Part shown: positions 46,780-58,734 of the stretch, piece by piece
How positions within the stretch are numbered: the first letter of the stretch is position 1
Layout of the letters: each line of letters opens with the position of its first letter
NCBI GenBank assembly: GCA_963573385.1
Contig: CAUYLG010051073.1
Coordinates: 24,233-88,232 of the forward strand
DNA: 64,000 nucleotides
Direction of reading: 5' to 3'
Origin: Cacajao melanocephalus
Taxonomy: Eukaryota; Chordata; Mammalia; Primates; Pitheciidae
Program-made: the position numbers and the translations under genes
Notes under the pieces: generated by a model
Seen by the model: only the letters and a program-made list of their open reading frames with translations
Told to the model about the DNA's origin: nothing
Database searches by the model: none

Positions 46780-46965
46780 GCTTATTATTGCTGGCATTGT
46801 TGTCATCATCAGATTCACAAGGTGGATCTTCAAATGCAACCCTTATATTTTGCAGGAGACAGGATCAGAGAAGCCAAGCGACCTCTCCAAAGTCACACAG
46901 CAGCAATCCAAACCCCAGGCACGCTGGCCCCAGAGCCCCCAGTTCACAACCACTACACCTGGCCC
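46780..46965 (+). mobile_element. MIR3-type element
   Basis: CTTATTATTGCTGGCATTGTTGTCATCATC...ATTTTGCAGGAGACAGGATCAGAGAAGCC...CCTCTCCAAAGTCACACAGCAG. Confidence 0.65.
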
Positions 46966-47059
46966 CTCCTCAAAGGCTACCAGTGTTTCCTGAACACATC
47001 TGAGCTGGGCTGGGAACAAGGCATTTGGGCTTCATAAGTGTCCATTCCGGGAGAGAGGG

Positions 47060-47160
47060 CGGGAGCCGCCTCCCACTGCGATTTCCAATCAATCTCAGTT
47101 GGCAAGCATTGCTCACCTCATCTGGGCCTTAGGGAAATTGGATTCTCAGGTGACCCTGTG
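47060..47160. promoter_or_regulatory. Short AT-rich candidate regulatory block
   Basis: GATTTCCAATCAATCTCAGTTGG and GGGAAATTGGATTCTCAGG lie in Alu-free unique sequence. It is the first of several such patches in 47.0-47.9 kb. Inference from composition. Confidence 0.28.
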
Positions 47161-47424
47161 GCCAAAGGTGGCCAGGCCGGGCCATGACCGCAGCTGGATT
47201 TGGGAGCGGGGCTCTGTTCTCCCCTGCCCCCATGCTGCCTCGGCCTAGCTGCCGGCTGCCATCCCACGGAGGCCCTGAGGTTTCTCAGCCATCCCTTGGT
47301 TTTGTTTTTCTGGGCCCTTCCAGGCCCAGAACCATCCAGAAAAGTCGGTTAGGCCAGGAACAGCTGCCTGGCGCCTCTTGAACAGCTCAGATGTGGTGCG
47401 CGGTGGGGACCCGAGCCAATACGC
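47161..47424. other. Unique sequence, no gene seen
   Basis: No supported feature. Confidence 0.4.
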
Positions 47425-47880
47425 TGCCCCTAGGTGAATCGGGCACCATTAGAGTCACAAAGACCAATTAAAACGAGAGGAAAAACAGCCTTCCTTCTCC
47501 CAGGGCGCCCCGGCCAGCTGCTCCCTGCTCCCACCTCACTGGCCCCAGGGGCTGCTCCCCGCCTGGTTTCCAGCCCGGTTCCCTCCTGCGCCCGGCCACC
47601 TGCCTTTGACAGAGTCAATATTGACGCCTGAGAGGCCTCCTGCTCAGGCGAGTGAGGGCTGAGGGGGTGGAGGCGTGGGGAGAGGCAAACAGCTCCTGGA
47701 TTTTCAACTCAATTGCTGCGAGGAGAGATGAGAAATTGCCTTTCTGACCTAAAACCGGAGTTCACAGCTGCACTTCATTACCGATTTCTCCAGGAGGCCC
47801 TGGGAGAGGCTCGGCTCCGGAAGGGCTCACCTGTTAGCAGCAGCTGCCGCCTGTCTCTTTCATAAACACGTTGGTGGTTT
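47425..47880. promoter_or_regulatory. Candidate regulatory block with two adjacent palindromes
   Basis: Contains CACCATTAGAG, GACCAATTAAAACG, the perfect 12-bp palindrome GTCAATATTGAC (47614-47625), an immediately following hairpin GCCTGAG/CTCAGGC (47626-47632 and 47643-47649), CTCAATTGCTGC, CTTCATTACCG and TCTTTCATAAACACG. No coding frame or repeat was recognised. Regulatory role is inference. Confidence 0.38.
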
Positions 47881-48140
47881 CCTGCCCAGGGTTGCAGGGC
47901 CGGGGACGTGGGCGGTGTGGGGCGGGCTGCCAGCGGTGCCCCCGGAGCCCCTCCTCCATCGCTCCTGCCAGTTTGCATTAACTTGGCAGATGGAGGGAGG
48001 AAGAGGCGCCAGATAAGTGTGCAGGAGGGAGAGGAAATGGCCACAGGTCTAGGTCGGCTCTGCTCGCTTTAGAAGGGGCCAGAAGGTGAGGAGCACATCT
48101 TCCCCCTGGGGTCCCGCCTCACCTCTCCGTCTCATGTGAA
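47881..48140. other. Unique sequence, no gene seen
   Basis: GC-rich, several CpGs, no exon signals. Confidence 0.4.
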
Positions 48141-48149
48141 CCACACAGG

Positions 48150-48225
48150 GCTGACAAGAGCATGACAGGTGACTGGAGCAGGTCCAGGTACACAGTAGGT
48201 GCTCAGTTAAGTGCCCTCTCCCCTC
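48150..48225 (+). mobile_element. L2 end fragment
   Basis: AGGTACACAGTAGGTGCTCAGTTAAGTGCC is a decayed L2 3' terminus. Confidence 0.5.
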
Positions 48226-48304
48226 CTCGCTTGCAGCTGCTCTCTCTGCTTTTGAAACACCACCGTTCAGTATCTGGTCATCACTCAAAGAGCACAGGGT
48301 CCTG

Positions 48305-48440
48305 CACCCCAGGGTCCTCCACCCTGGCTGTAAAGCAGAATCATCTGAGAGCTTCCAGAAAGATCCCGAAGCCTGGCTGTACCCCAGAATCCCTAAGCTT
48401 TGGCCCAAGTATGTTTCCAGAGCTCCCGGGCAGCTGGAAC
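48305..48440 (+). mobile_element. MER5A-like hAT fragment
   Basis: GTAAAGCAGAATCATCTGAGAGCTTCCAG...CCCCAGAATCCCTAAGCTTTGG. Confidence 0.55.
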
Positions 48441-48700
48441 ACAAGGTGAGGCCACGATGCTCAGTCTGGGGTCATTGTCATCTGGCCCTTGTCTGCACAT
48501 TCTTTTCCAGAGAAGGGGATGCAGGCAGGGCAGGTAGAGGAGCCCAGAGCCGGGTGCACTACTGGGAGGAGGCCGAGGGCTGCTGAGCCCTCGCTAGCCG
48601 CCAGGTGCCCTGCTCTTCCTTCCCAGCTCTGCTTCTCCCCCTGCCATTAAGATTTGCAATCCTGTTCCCTGCACTAAGGCACAGCAGGCCCTGAGGTAGC
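48441..48700. other. Unique sequence, no gene seen
   Basis: No supported feature. Confidence 0.4.
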
Positions 48701-48835
48701 AGAAGGAGCTGGCAGTGAGAAGCTGTGTGACTCTGGGCAAGTCACTTGAGCTCTCTGGACCTTTGCTGATGAGCCTGGAGACTGAACCAGATGGCCTCCG
48801 AGCTGTGCCTGGAAGGCATCTCAGGCTTTGACCTC
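48701..48835 (+). mobile_element. MIR element
   Basis: GAGAAGCTGTGTGACTCTGGGCAAGTCACTTGAGCTCTCTGG followed by ACCAGATGGCCTCCGAG. Confidence 0.75.
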
Positions 48836-48847
48836 ACGCCTAAAGGC

Positions 48848-48883
48848 GCAGATGGCTGCTACCTTTGGAAGGCTCAGCAGCTC
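48848..48883 (+). repeat. 36-bp sequence, copy 1 of 2
   Basis: This 36-bp stretch (starting GCAGATGGCTGCTACC, ending GCTCAGCAGCTC) recurs without mismatch at 51066-51101. The next ten bases match at eight positions. It contains an E-box-like CAGATGG and the TACCTTTGGAAGG core. It lies just after a MIR, but the other copy does not, so a MIR origin does not explain the identity. Confidence 0.95.
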
Positions 48884-48949
48884 ACTGACAGCCTTTCATT
48901 TCTTCTCAGTCTCCACTGCTGCATACCTGGGTGATCCTGTAAGCCCCGA

Positions 48950-49262
48950 GCCCCACAGAGCCTCAGTGGCCTGATCTGGCGAGTGGGAAGATGTGACACC
49001 CCCCAGGGATGCTGTGAGGGTGAAATGAGGAAAGAGGCACAGAGCAGGCGCCTGGCCCACGATGGTGACAACTGGTGACAGCTGGTGTGTATTACACACC
49101 TGCGTGAGCCACCTCCACAGCTAACCAGAGTCCTCATCCTCACAGCACGCCAGTGCAGCTGGTTCTTTTAGCTGCCCCGTTTTTCAGATGAGAAGGTCGA
49201 ACTCCAGAGAGGTCATCTGTCCAAGGTCAAATGGTGGAGCTGGGACTTGAACTGTGAGCCCC
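48950..49262 (+). mobile_element. MIR-family fragments
   Basis: GCCTCAGTGGCCTGATCTGGCGAGTGGGAAG...GGATGCTGTGAGGGTGAAATGAGG, then CCGTTTTTCAGATGAGAAGGTCGAACTCCAGAGAGGTC...GGGACTTGAACTGTGAGCCCC. Confidence 0.65.
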
Positions 49263-50185
49263 AGCTCCTGGCCACTACACGCTTATATGAGTCTTCTTCT
49301 GGTGGCTTCTCAGGGCTACTGGGACCTCAGAGTGGCCAGAACAGACAGTGGCCCAAGAAAGAATCCTTGTGGGGAAACAAGGCCCAGACAGCGGAGGGCT
49401 GGGGGTGTGCACACACCTAACTGGTGCCTTCTTCCCTGCAGAGCAGGCAAGGTGGGCCGGCATAGCCCTGGTAGCTGGGAGGGCCCACGGCATGGAGGCC
49501 CAGGAAGCAGCAGGGCACAGCACCTGACGTGAGAGGCCCAAGCAGGGTCACTGCTCAGGGCAGGCAGCTTTGTGTCCTGGCTCAACAAAGAGGCTCAGCT
49601 CAGGGTGTGTGCATGGCACATGGGGCACCTGACCGTGTGCTGGAGGGGTCCGCGGAGTCAGGCTGAAGAGGGTGGGGGTGCGGGGAGTGGGCACAGAGAG
49701 CAGGAGAAGGGTATGTCCGAGCAGAGGGAAAAGAAGGCCAGATGGGGACAGCTGGAGCAGGGTGGGGGGCCCTGGGAGGAACCTTGGGGAGCACCAATGA
49801 GGAACTTGAGCTTGACACAGAGGAGCCAACCTGCACAAGGCACCTAGGAGGCAGCGGAGCAGGATGCAGGCTACTGCCTCCCATGCCTGCTCTTCCCTGG
49901 TGCCTCCATTTCCCAGGGCTGAGCTCCAGCGCACAGTAGGTCTCCCCGCCACACAGGCAGAGAACCCGCTCGATGGTGTCTACCAAGCCCCCCGCACCCT
50001 GCAGGGGCCCCGCCCCGCCCTGGGCCACCCTCTGCTCCCAACTCCTGCTGCTGTCCTTCCACGCAAGCCGAGTCATCACAGAACCCAGAGCTAACGCCGG
50101 GCCCACCCGGGGCTCTTGGCAAACAGGAGAGCCACAGCAATGCCGGGGGGCCGTCGTCTGCCCGTGCCTACCACCTGCCAGGCAA
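49263..50185. other. Unique GC-rich sequence, no gene seen
   Basis: A 240-codon minus-strand open frame (49600-50322) has no recognisable domain and runs into a MIR. Confidence 0.4.
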
Positions 50186-50189
50186 TGGT

Positions 50190-50345
50190 CCAAGAGCTTA
50201 CAGCAGATCATCTCCTTTAGGCCTCTCAGCAGGACCATGAGGTTCAGTTCTGTTTTTAATCCCTGCTTGACAGATGGGGAAACTGAGGCAGAGAGTGTTG
50301 CAGCCACTGCCCAAGGTCTCACAGCAGAGAGACCATGAGGTCATC
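50190..50345 (+). mobile_element. MIR3-type element
   Basis: CAAGAGCTTACAGCAGATCATCTCC...TTTAATCCCTGCTTGACAGATGGGGAAACTGAGGCAGAG. Confidence 0.75.
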
Positions 50346-50559
50346 AGGCCATCTGGTCCAAGAGCACCCATCTTTAACTGATGAGTGGAGGACCCAGCAG
50401 GGGACTTGTTGTCCTGGGAAATACAGGTCCTCCAGGGAACAGGCCCTGTTGTCCCAGATCTGATCCCAAACAGCTCCCTGCCTGCTGGGACGCCAGGGCC
50501 AGGCGAGGCTCTTTGGAAGCAATACTACTACCAATCAGGCTGCTGATGGCGCTGATCGC

Positions 50560-50790
50560 GGCAGCTAATGTTTACAGAACGCTCACTGTGTGTGCGCCCA
50601 GGCACTTTTCCAAATGCTACACGCACAGCCATTACCCATGGAACCTCCCAAGCCTGTTAGGTAAATGCCATTATTTGCCCATTTCACAGACGGGGCACTG
50701 GCAGCACAGAGGTTAGGACACCCGCCTGAAGACACACAGTGACCAGGTGTCAGTGCTGGGATGTGAACTCAGCCTGACCCCATCAAGCTG
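50560..50790 (+). mobile_element. MIR/MIR3 element, near full length
   Basis: CAGCTAATGTTTACAGAACGCTCACTGTGTG, GCACTTTTCCAAATGCTACACGC, GTAAATGCCATTATTTGCCCATTTCACAGACGGGG, and GATGTGAACTCAGCC. Confidence 0.8.
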
Positions 50791-50949
50791 CAAGGGGGGG
50801 CCCCCCAGCAGAAATCCCACAAGGGCAGCGTGGGTGCAGAGGCCAACGGGAGCAGGCCAGCCACCCACCGGGGCGTCTGTGGGGAGCTCTCTCGCGCCAG
50901 GGGAGGGCTGCTGCTGCTGGCGTGCTCCCCGAGAGGCCAGGCCTTGCAA

Positions 50950-51130
50950 GAGAAGCAGAAATCTGTCGTTATCACAGTGCCAAACCCAAAGTGGCTGCTC
51001 CCAAACTGCAATCCAATAAAAGTGCGGCTTGTCTATTTATCATCCTCGGGGCTTTTTATCACAGTGCAGATGGCTGCTACCTTTGGAAGGCTCAGCAGCT
51101 CGCTGCCAGCCGCCCGCCACGCAAAGCTTA
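50950..51130. promoter_or_regulatory. Candidate regulatory block holding the duplicated 36-mer
   Basis: Repeat-free sequence with CTGTCGTTATCACAGTGCC, GCAATCCAATAAAAGTGCGG, TGTCTATTTATCATCCTCGG and CTTTTTATCACAGTGC, then the 36-bp stretch also found at 48848. GTTATCACAGTGC and TTATCACAGTGC recur 80 bp apart. Function is inference. Confidence 0.4.
51066..51101 (+). repeat. 36-bp sequence, copy 2 of 2
   Basis: Exact copy of 48848-48883, in the same orientation, 2,218 bp downstream. Confidence 0.95.
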
Positions 51131-52306
51131 GCTCAACAGAATCTGGGCCTGCACCTGTGAGGGGCCTGGGGACCGGCTGCCCCCGCACCGCGCTGTGCAC
51201 GGCCGCCAGCGAGCACACTCAGGCTGGTCCAGCCCATGTTCCTGGGCCTCTCCCTGGAATGCCCAGGGCACCTGAACAGGGAGCAGCACACCGGCCCCTC
51301 CCCTGTGGTAGCCGCAGTGGCGGCCACACCTGGTATCAGACTCTATCGCACGTGGCAGCTGCTCCTGGGAGGGCAGAACAAGCAGCAAGGGACCCCATGG
51401 GGGGGGGTTCAGGTGCATAGCACCACAATGCCCAGTGCCAGGCAGCTCAGAACAAGGGGGCCCTGTGGGGTGCCACCAGCAATTCAGGCTGGAAGATACA
51501 GCCAGGGAAGATCAAGGGCAAGGCGTGCAGAAGAGACAGCCCCCGCTCCCCTGCCTGCGTGCGGTGGGAAACCCGAGGCTGCTGCCAAGCTGGCAGCACA
51601 CCTGGACCTCCTGTGACAATGTGGGCAGTGGGGAGGCGGGGAGGTGGGGGAAGCACAGCCAGCGCCGCCGAAGGGGGCACGGGAGGGACACCCCAGGGTC
51701 AGCGATGCCCAGCTTCTGCTCCGACGCTGGAAACACTTGACTGGAGGCAGGAGAGAGTGGCGAAGGGCAAGTTGGGGCCAGGACCTAGCACGGCGCTGGC
51801 ACAAGAGATCGGGCCCGTGCCGGGTGGTGGCTCCCGCCCTGCTGGTCGGTCACAGGAGGCAGCTTTTCCAGCCACATGGAGCCTGGCTGTAGCGTGTGTG
51901 CACATGTGCATGTATGCAACATTGTGTGGAGGGTTGGAGGATTTGCCCCAACTGGCCTGCAGAGGTCCTGGGGACGCCTGCAACCAGCTACTGGGGCAAG
52001 GCCAAGCTGGCAGGCCGTGACCTTTGCCCTCTGGACTATAACCCAGGAAACAGAATTCCCAAGAAGCCCCTGTCCAGGGTTCCCCAGGCTGTCCCATGTC
52101 GCCTCTCCAACTAAACAGACTCGGCAGCTCTTGACACCAGAGGCCTCCTGCAGCTCGCACTCAGGCCTGGGTGACCTGGAAACGGCACCTGCGTCCTTCC
52201 TGCCATCTTTCTCGCCTCCCCGGACACAGCTCCTCACGGCCTCTCGAGACACTGCCTCCTGGTCGAATTTGCTTATGTCCCCTGGGCTGCCTAGAAAGCA
52301 CCCCCC
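51131..52306. other. Unique GC-rich sequence, no gene seen
   Basis: Several overlapping open frames up to 196 codons have no recognisable domain. No repeat that I can name. Confidence 0.4.
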
Positions 52307-52310
52307 GACC

Positions 52311-53045
<735 letters not shown>

Positions 53046-53049
53046 GTTT

Positions 53050-53255
53050 CTGCTTACAGTAACAACAGTTAATGCTTCTCTACACATTACCACAGGCCGG
53101 GTCAAAGCGCTTTCCATCCATTTCCTCACCAGAGCTCAGTGACATGAGGAGGAAGGGCACTGTCCTAGTTCTGTTTTATAGGTGGAGAAGTGGCCACAGA
53201 GAGGTGAAGACACCGGCCCAAGGTCAGCCAACAGGAGCTGGGCCAGGCTCTGGGC
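53050..53255 (+). mobile_element. MIR3-type element
   Basis: ACAGTTAATGCTTCTCTACAC, GTCAAAGCGCTTTCCATCC, CTAGTTCTGTTTTATAGGTGGAGAAGTGGCC, then AGGTCAGCCAACAGGAGC. Confidence 0.75.
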
Positions 53256-53414
53256 CATGCACTGCGCTGTACTGCCTCTCAGGGCGCAGGGGCCAAAGGG
53301 AGAAGCGGGCGAGGTGGGCCTGGAGGGGGTGGTCAGGGCCTGGCGGGCACAGTGTGCTGGGGACAGCCCCTCACGGAGCGGGCAGCCAGAAATGGGAGCT
53401 TCACTGGGCTGGCC

Positions 53415-53840
53415 AGTGTCCCCCACACATTCACGTCCACCTGGAACCTCAGGCTAGGACCTTACTGGAAAGAGGATCTTCGCGGATGTCATCAATCGGA
53501 GATCTCAGATGAGAGCATGCCGCTGTAGGGTGGGCCCCGATCCAATGACCAGTGTCCTTGTAAGAAGAGAACACACACGGCTCACAGGGAGGACGCCCTG
53601 GGTGGATGGAGCCACAGGGTGGGGTGATGCAGCCACAAGCCTCGGGACACCACGGGTCACCAGCAGCCACCAGGGCTCGGAAGGGGCAAAGACAGATTTC
53701 CTCCAGGGGCCTCCAGGAGGAATCAGCCCCACCAACACCTTCAAGTCAGACTTCTGGCCTCTGGAACCGTGAGAGAGCACATTCCTGTATTTTAAATGAC
53801 GGCATTTGCGGCAACACGTTACTGCAGCCACTCACACGAG
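53415..53840 (+). mobile_element. MLT1-type MaLR LTR, near full length
   Basis: GTGTCCCCCACACATTCACG at the start, then GAGGATCTTCGCGGATGTC, GTGGGCCCCGATCCAATGACCAGTGTCCTTGTAAGAAGAG, GATGCAGCCACAAGCC, ACTTCTGGCCTCTGGAACCGTGAG and ACGTTACTGCAGCC. Solo LTR without coding capacity. Confidence 0.82.
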
Positions 53841-54105
53841 AGCTCCTGGGGCGGCCGCTGCCAAGCTCGGGGGTCCGGGACTGCCTCTCCACCTGACGGG
53901 GCGCCTGGCCCACAACGCCACGTGGGTGCCCTCTGGGTCTGCAGCAGCAGGCAGGAAACCTAATAGCAGTCATGTCACACCCATCTCCTGCCAAAAAATC
54001 CCAACGACCCCTTGGCCAGACCCTAGATGCTGTGCACCTCCCAGCCTCAGTTTACCCCATGCTTCTCAACACATCATCCCTCTAGCCTGCTTGAGGCTCC
54101 CCTCA
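53841..54105. other. Unique sequence, no gene seen
   Basis: No supported feature. Confidence 0.4.
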
Positions 54106-54109
54106 CTCT

Positions 54110-54560
54110 GTCCATTCATTCAACAAACATTTGTCCACCATCTGATGGACACCCAGCGCGGGGCCAGGACGCAGCAGGAAACAGGATAGAAGTCCCTTCC
54201 CACGTGGGCTGACGCTGAGACGGGGCCAGGACGGTAAACAAGCACACAAACAAGGAACAGTGTTGCAGCGACGGGGGTCCCCACAACGGAATCAAAGCCA
54301 GTGACAGAGGCAGCAGAACGGCTATTTAAGGAGGCAGGGGCAGCAAAGGCCTCTCCGGGGAGGTGACACCTGAGCTCAGGTCTGAAACAAAGGCAGGAGT
54401 AAGTTCCAGGAATACTCAGCAGAAGGATCTCCAGGCCACCCACAACAGCAGGTGCAAAGGCCCTGGGGCAGAAGCAGATCTGGCTGTGTTAAGACCAGTA
54501 AGTGGCCAGTGGGGCTGCAGTGGGGGCCCACGAGGAGGTAGAGACGAAGCTGGGAAAGGC
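54110..54560 (-). mobile_element. L2 3' region, inverted
   Basis: CCATTCATTCAACAAACATTTG opens it. GGTAAACAAGCACACAAACAAGG, CCTCTCCGGGGAGGTGACACCTGAGC and GCAGGTGCAAAGGCCCTGGGGC follow in L2 order. It is one of the longer L2 pieces here. Confidence 0.78.
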
Positions 54561-54637
54561 CAATAGAGACCATAGCATACGAGGACTTTTGAGTTGAGAT
54601 TTTATTCCAAGTGGCGCAGGAAGCTGCTATGATATAG

Positions 54638-55450
<813 letters not shown>

Positions 55451-55457
55451 TCCCTTA

Positions 55458-55665
55458 AGCCAGTGATTCTCAACTAGGAGGTACCTGTGCCCCCCAGCGG
55501 ACAAATGGCAATGGCTGCAGACATTTTTGGTTTTCACAGTGGGGGGGTGCTCCTGACATCAGGTGGGTCGAGGTGCTGCTAAATGTCCCGCAATGCGCAA
55601 GACGACCCTCACCGCAAAGAACGGTCCAGCCCAAATGCCAACAGTGCTGAGGCTGAGAAGCCCCT
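55458..55665 (+). mobile_element. MER20-like hAT element
   Basis: CCAGTGATTCTCAACTAGGAGG, GGCTGCAGACATTTTTGGTTTTCACAG, GGTGCTGCTAAATGTCCCGCAATGCGCAAGACG, and GTGCTGAGGCTGAGAAGCCCC. Confidence 0.75.
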
Positions 55666-56620
55666 GCCTGTCCCCACTCTGCAGCCCCCCTGGAGCCCCC
55701 TGAAGTCTACGCCCTGATGTCACAGCACTGGGATCAGCTGCCGCCCATCTCCCCACCAGCCCCTGGTTCCTCAGGTGTGGCCCAGTATCTGGTTGGCCTC
55801 CTGAGAGCTGGCTAGACGTGTGCAGCTTAGGCCCACTCTCAGGGGGTGGCCCACGGCTTGCATTGTCACGAGCCCCTGCGTGATGGGTGAGCACTCAGGC
55901 AGGACCACATCCTCGGGGAGGCCGGGGTGCGGCTGAGCCAGCTGGCCTCCCAGGGCGCAGATGTGGCCTGCCTAGTTTCACCGCAGCCCACGGCTTCCAA
56001 AGCTTCGGGAAAAGCTCCCAGGAAGGCCCCACCTCCGCAGACATATTCCAGTCCACGCTATGCCCCGTGGTGGTTCCTGGGGCCTCAGCACTGCAGCTTA
56101 CCAGACCCGAAAAACGTAAAAGCTGCAGAAAATGAGACCCGGTCAGATTAGCGTCCGACCGACCAGTGATCATGGAGTCCAGCCAGGGAACCTGGTGTGT
56201 CCCTCAGCAAAATTGACCCCAGGTCCTCCCAGTGTCAGCTGAAGGCCAGCAGCTGGGCCCTCCCTGTGGGGTGGGTGTGAGAAAGAGGATGTCTGGAACT
56301 GGCCAGCTGCCCGTCTCCTGCTCCAGCAGGTTCATCTCAGACACACGTGAAACTTCTGGAACCCAAGGCAGCACCTCCCCGAGATGGCAAGTGCCTATTC
56401 CAGCAGCTGGCTGTCTCTGGGCAGTGGAAAGGAGCACTGTACAAGGAGTCCTGAGGCCTCAAGTCCAGGCTGGTGATTCGCTAGAGCAAGCTGTACCTGC
56501 AGCTGTCCTTCTCTGAGTATCCTAAAGGTGTTCCCCAGTCCCCAGCAAAGCAGAGGGCTGACTGACTCCTGATCCCCGCCTTCAAACCCCAGTGGTCTCA
56601 ATGTTGCCGAGTCACGATGG
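55666..56620. other. Unique sequence, no gene seen
   Basis: No supported exon or repeat. Confidence 0.4.
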
Positions 56621-56624
56621 GATT

Positions 56625-56720
56625 CGAGTCATCCATTCATTCACTGACTCGACAAACGTTTACACACTGGGCCCCGTGCTTGGCACTGGGGACATTTTGG
56701 AGAACAAGACACAGGATGTC
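56625..56720 (-). mobile_element. L2 3' end, inverted
   Basis: CATTCATTCACTGACTCGACAAACGTTTACACAC...GCTTGGCACTGGGGACATTTTGG. Confidence 0.65.
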
Positions 56721-56744
56721 AATCTGCTTGGGGCTTAAACCTGA

Positions 56745-57060
56745 AGGTGCAAGTGTTTGTCTGTGGAGCTCTGTGCACATCTGTATGCTTGCAAATTCGC
56801 ATGTGCATGTGTGTGCACATATGTAGTCATGTGTGTCTGTGCATCTGAGTGTCTGCATATGCACATGTGCATGCACATATGTATCTATGGATGGGGTCTC
56901 TGTACACGTGTACACATATGTGCACGTGTCTGAGTTTATGTGTGTCTGTGTGTGCATACATGCATCGTGCCTGTGGGTCTATAATCTCTGCACGCCTGTG
57001 TGTGCACGCTTGTGTGTGCATGTCTGTGTGTGCACATGCATGTCTGTGTGTGTTGGGGAG
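56745..57060 (+). repeat. Long imperfect GT-rich alternating tract
   Basis: About 300 bp dominated by TGTGTG, TGCATG, CACATATG and TGTGCACG steps, largely alternating purine-pyrimidine. Open frames through it (for example CVCVCV or HTHTHT reads) are artefacts. Confidence 0.85.
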
Positions 57061-57157
57061 AGTCTTCACCTGGCGAGGCAGGACCCGCAGGGCCATCAGA
57101 AGCCTACCCCCAACTGACACAGACTGGGAATTACAAAGCGCCTCAGCATGGTGCCTG

Positions 57158-57206
57158 ATGTGTGTGTGTGTGTGTGTGGTGCCTGGTGTGTGTGTGTGTG
57201 TGTGTT
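57158..57206 (+). repeat. Two (TG)n runs separated by GGTGCCTGG
   Basis: A TG run at 57159-57178 and another at 57186-57205. Each is preceded by GTGCCTG, so this is a small tandem duplication of a TG-containing unit. Confidence 0.9.
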
Positions 57207-58018
57207 TGCCCGTGTGTTCCCCCGCCTGTGAGCGCCTCTGAACAAAGTACACCCTCTACCTCTGTGAGCCCACCGCCATCTGTCTCTCCCCCTCCTGCTC
57301 GGTCATTTGAGCCAGTGAGGGGGGCACCCCTAGCCTCCCAGGCTGAGAGAGCCAGATGGCAGGAATCAAGGCCTCATCCTGTCCCAGGGAGGCCAGCCCC
57401 CAGGCCACCCCCACTGCCCCACCCCTGCCACCTGGGTCACGTCACGGGGCGGACCTCCACCCTCATTCTTGGTGCCTCTTGGCTGTCCTGACCCCTGTTC
57501 CCGGGCCCCACCTCAGTGGCCTTTTGCCTCAGCCACATAAATCACCGTCCAGGTCAGTGCTGGGTGAGGGGCCCGGGCAGGCAGGGCACGTCCCCTGGGT
57601 CTGCAGACAGAGTGGCTGCTGAATGACCCCTGACAGCCCCGCTGGGGGCCTCGGAGAGCCAGAGGGCAGGTCGGGAGGCTCTCATGTTCCCCTGGGCTTT
57701 GTGGGTGATCCTGGCTGTGCCCCACCGTGTGGGGAGGTTGCCTCTGAGCACAGGGCCTGGGACAGAGGTGCAGGCCCACACCTGCTCAGGTGGCCCTGGA
57801 GGCAGGAAGGAGGCCACTGGGGGACCCTCACCCTAGGACTGCACGGGCGGGTTCCAGGACGCAGCGGTCAGCATGGTAGCTGCACGGTGTCTGCAGACCT
57901 GAGCGCTGTTCTCAGCTCTGCCAGCCACAGCTGAGCGACACAGCACCCTTTGCTTCCTCACCCTGAAATTCAGGTGCTCACACCTACTTTATACAAAGTT
58001 TCCCAAGAGTCCTCAAGG
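57207..58018. other. Unique sequence, no gene seen
   Basis: GC-rich single-copy DNA. No supported exon. Confidence 0.4.
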
Positions 58019-58270
58019 CAGCTATCACTCACTCAGTCATTCAACAAACAGAGGCCCAAGGGGCTATGGCTGGGACAGGCAGGCTCTGGCAGCAGCTGCC
58101 TGCTGTGAATTCTGGTGTCTCCCTTCCAAGCTGTAAGAGCATAGGCCAGCGGCGCTGCAGGCGTGGATCTCGGTTTCCCCATCTGTAAACAAGGAGGCTG
58201 GCCGCATCTACCTCCCGGACTGCCCTGAGGACTAAGTGAGGTGGTGCTTAGAGCGGGCCCACCACCCACA
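58019..58270. mobile_element. Decayed L2 and MIR fragments
   Basis: TCACTCAGTCATTCAACAAACAG (inverted L2 start) is followed by GGATCTCGGTTTCCCCATCTGTAAACAAGGAGGC (MIR core, plus). Confidence 0.55.
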
Positions 58271-58489
58271 GAGCCTCTCCAGGCGGCAGCTGCTATTACC
58301 CATGAAGGACCTCCGGGCAGCTCAGGTACCCAGAACAGAGCAGGGTGCACCCCTCCATCTCCTGTCCCTCCCCGGAGGCCACCACTCCCCATTTTGCCCA
58401 GCACGGAGCAGCACAGATCCAGAGAGACACCACCGCATGGCCTCGCAGGGTCCCCCAGGGTGGGCTGAATGCTCCAGCATCTGGAGAGT

Positions 58490-58625
58490 CGAGTCATTTA
58501 TTCATTCACTCTCTCATGCCACACATTTGATGAAGTGTCTGCCTGTGTTAGGTGCCCCATGGGGGCTCACTCACAGACTGATAGGGGAGGCAGAGGCGAA
58601 AACACAGTATCCTTTCCAGGGGACA
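58490..58625 (-). mobile_element. L2 3' end, inverted
   Basis: TCATTTATTCATTCACTCTC...GATGAAGTGTCTGCCTGTGTTAGGTGCC, then GGCGAAAACACAG. Confidence 0.6.
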
Positions 58626-58734
58626 CAGAGAGAAGCAGGCAGCCCCTGGAATGCTGAGAACAGAACCCGTCTCCCGCGACCCCCACATGAGCCCGGAGTA
58701 GTTTTGGACACGGAACTGGGTCCCGAGTGGTAAT

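Noticed and set aside
56827..57252. Cys/Val- and His/Thr-rich frames at the GT tract
   Set aside because: Artefacts of alternating GT/CA dinucleotides.
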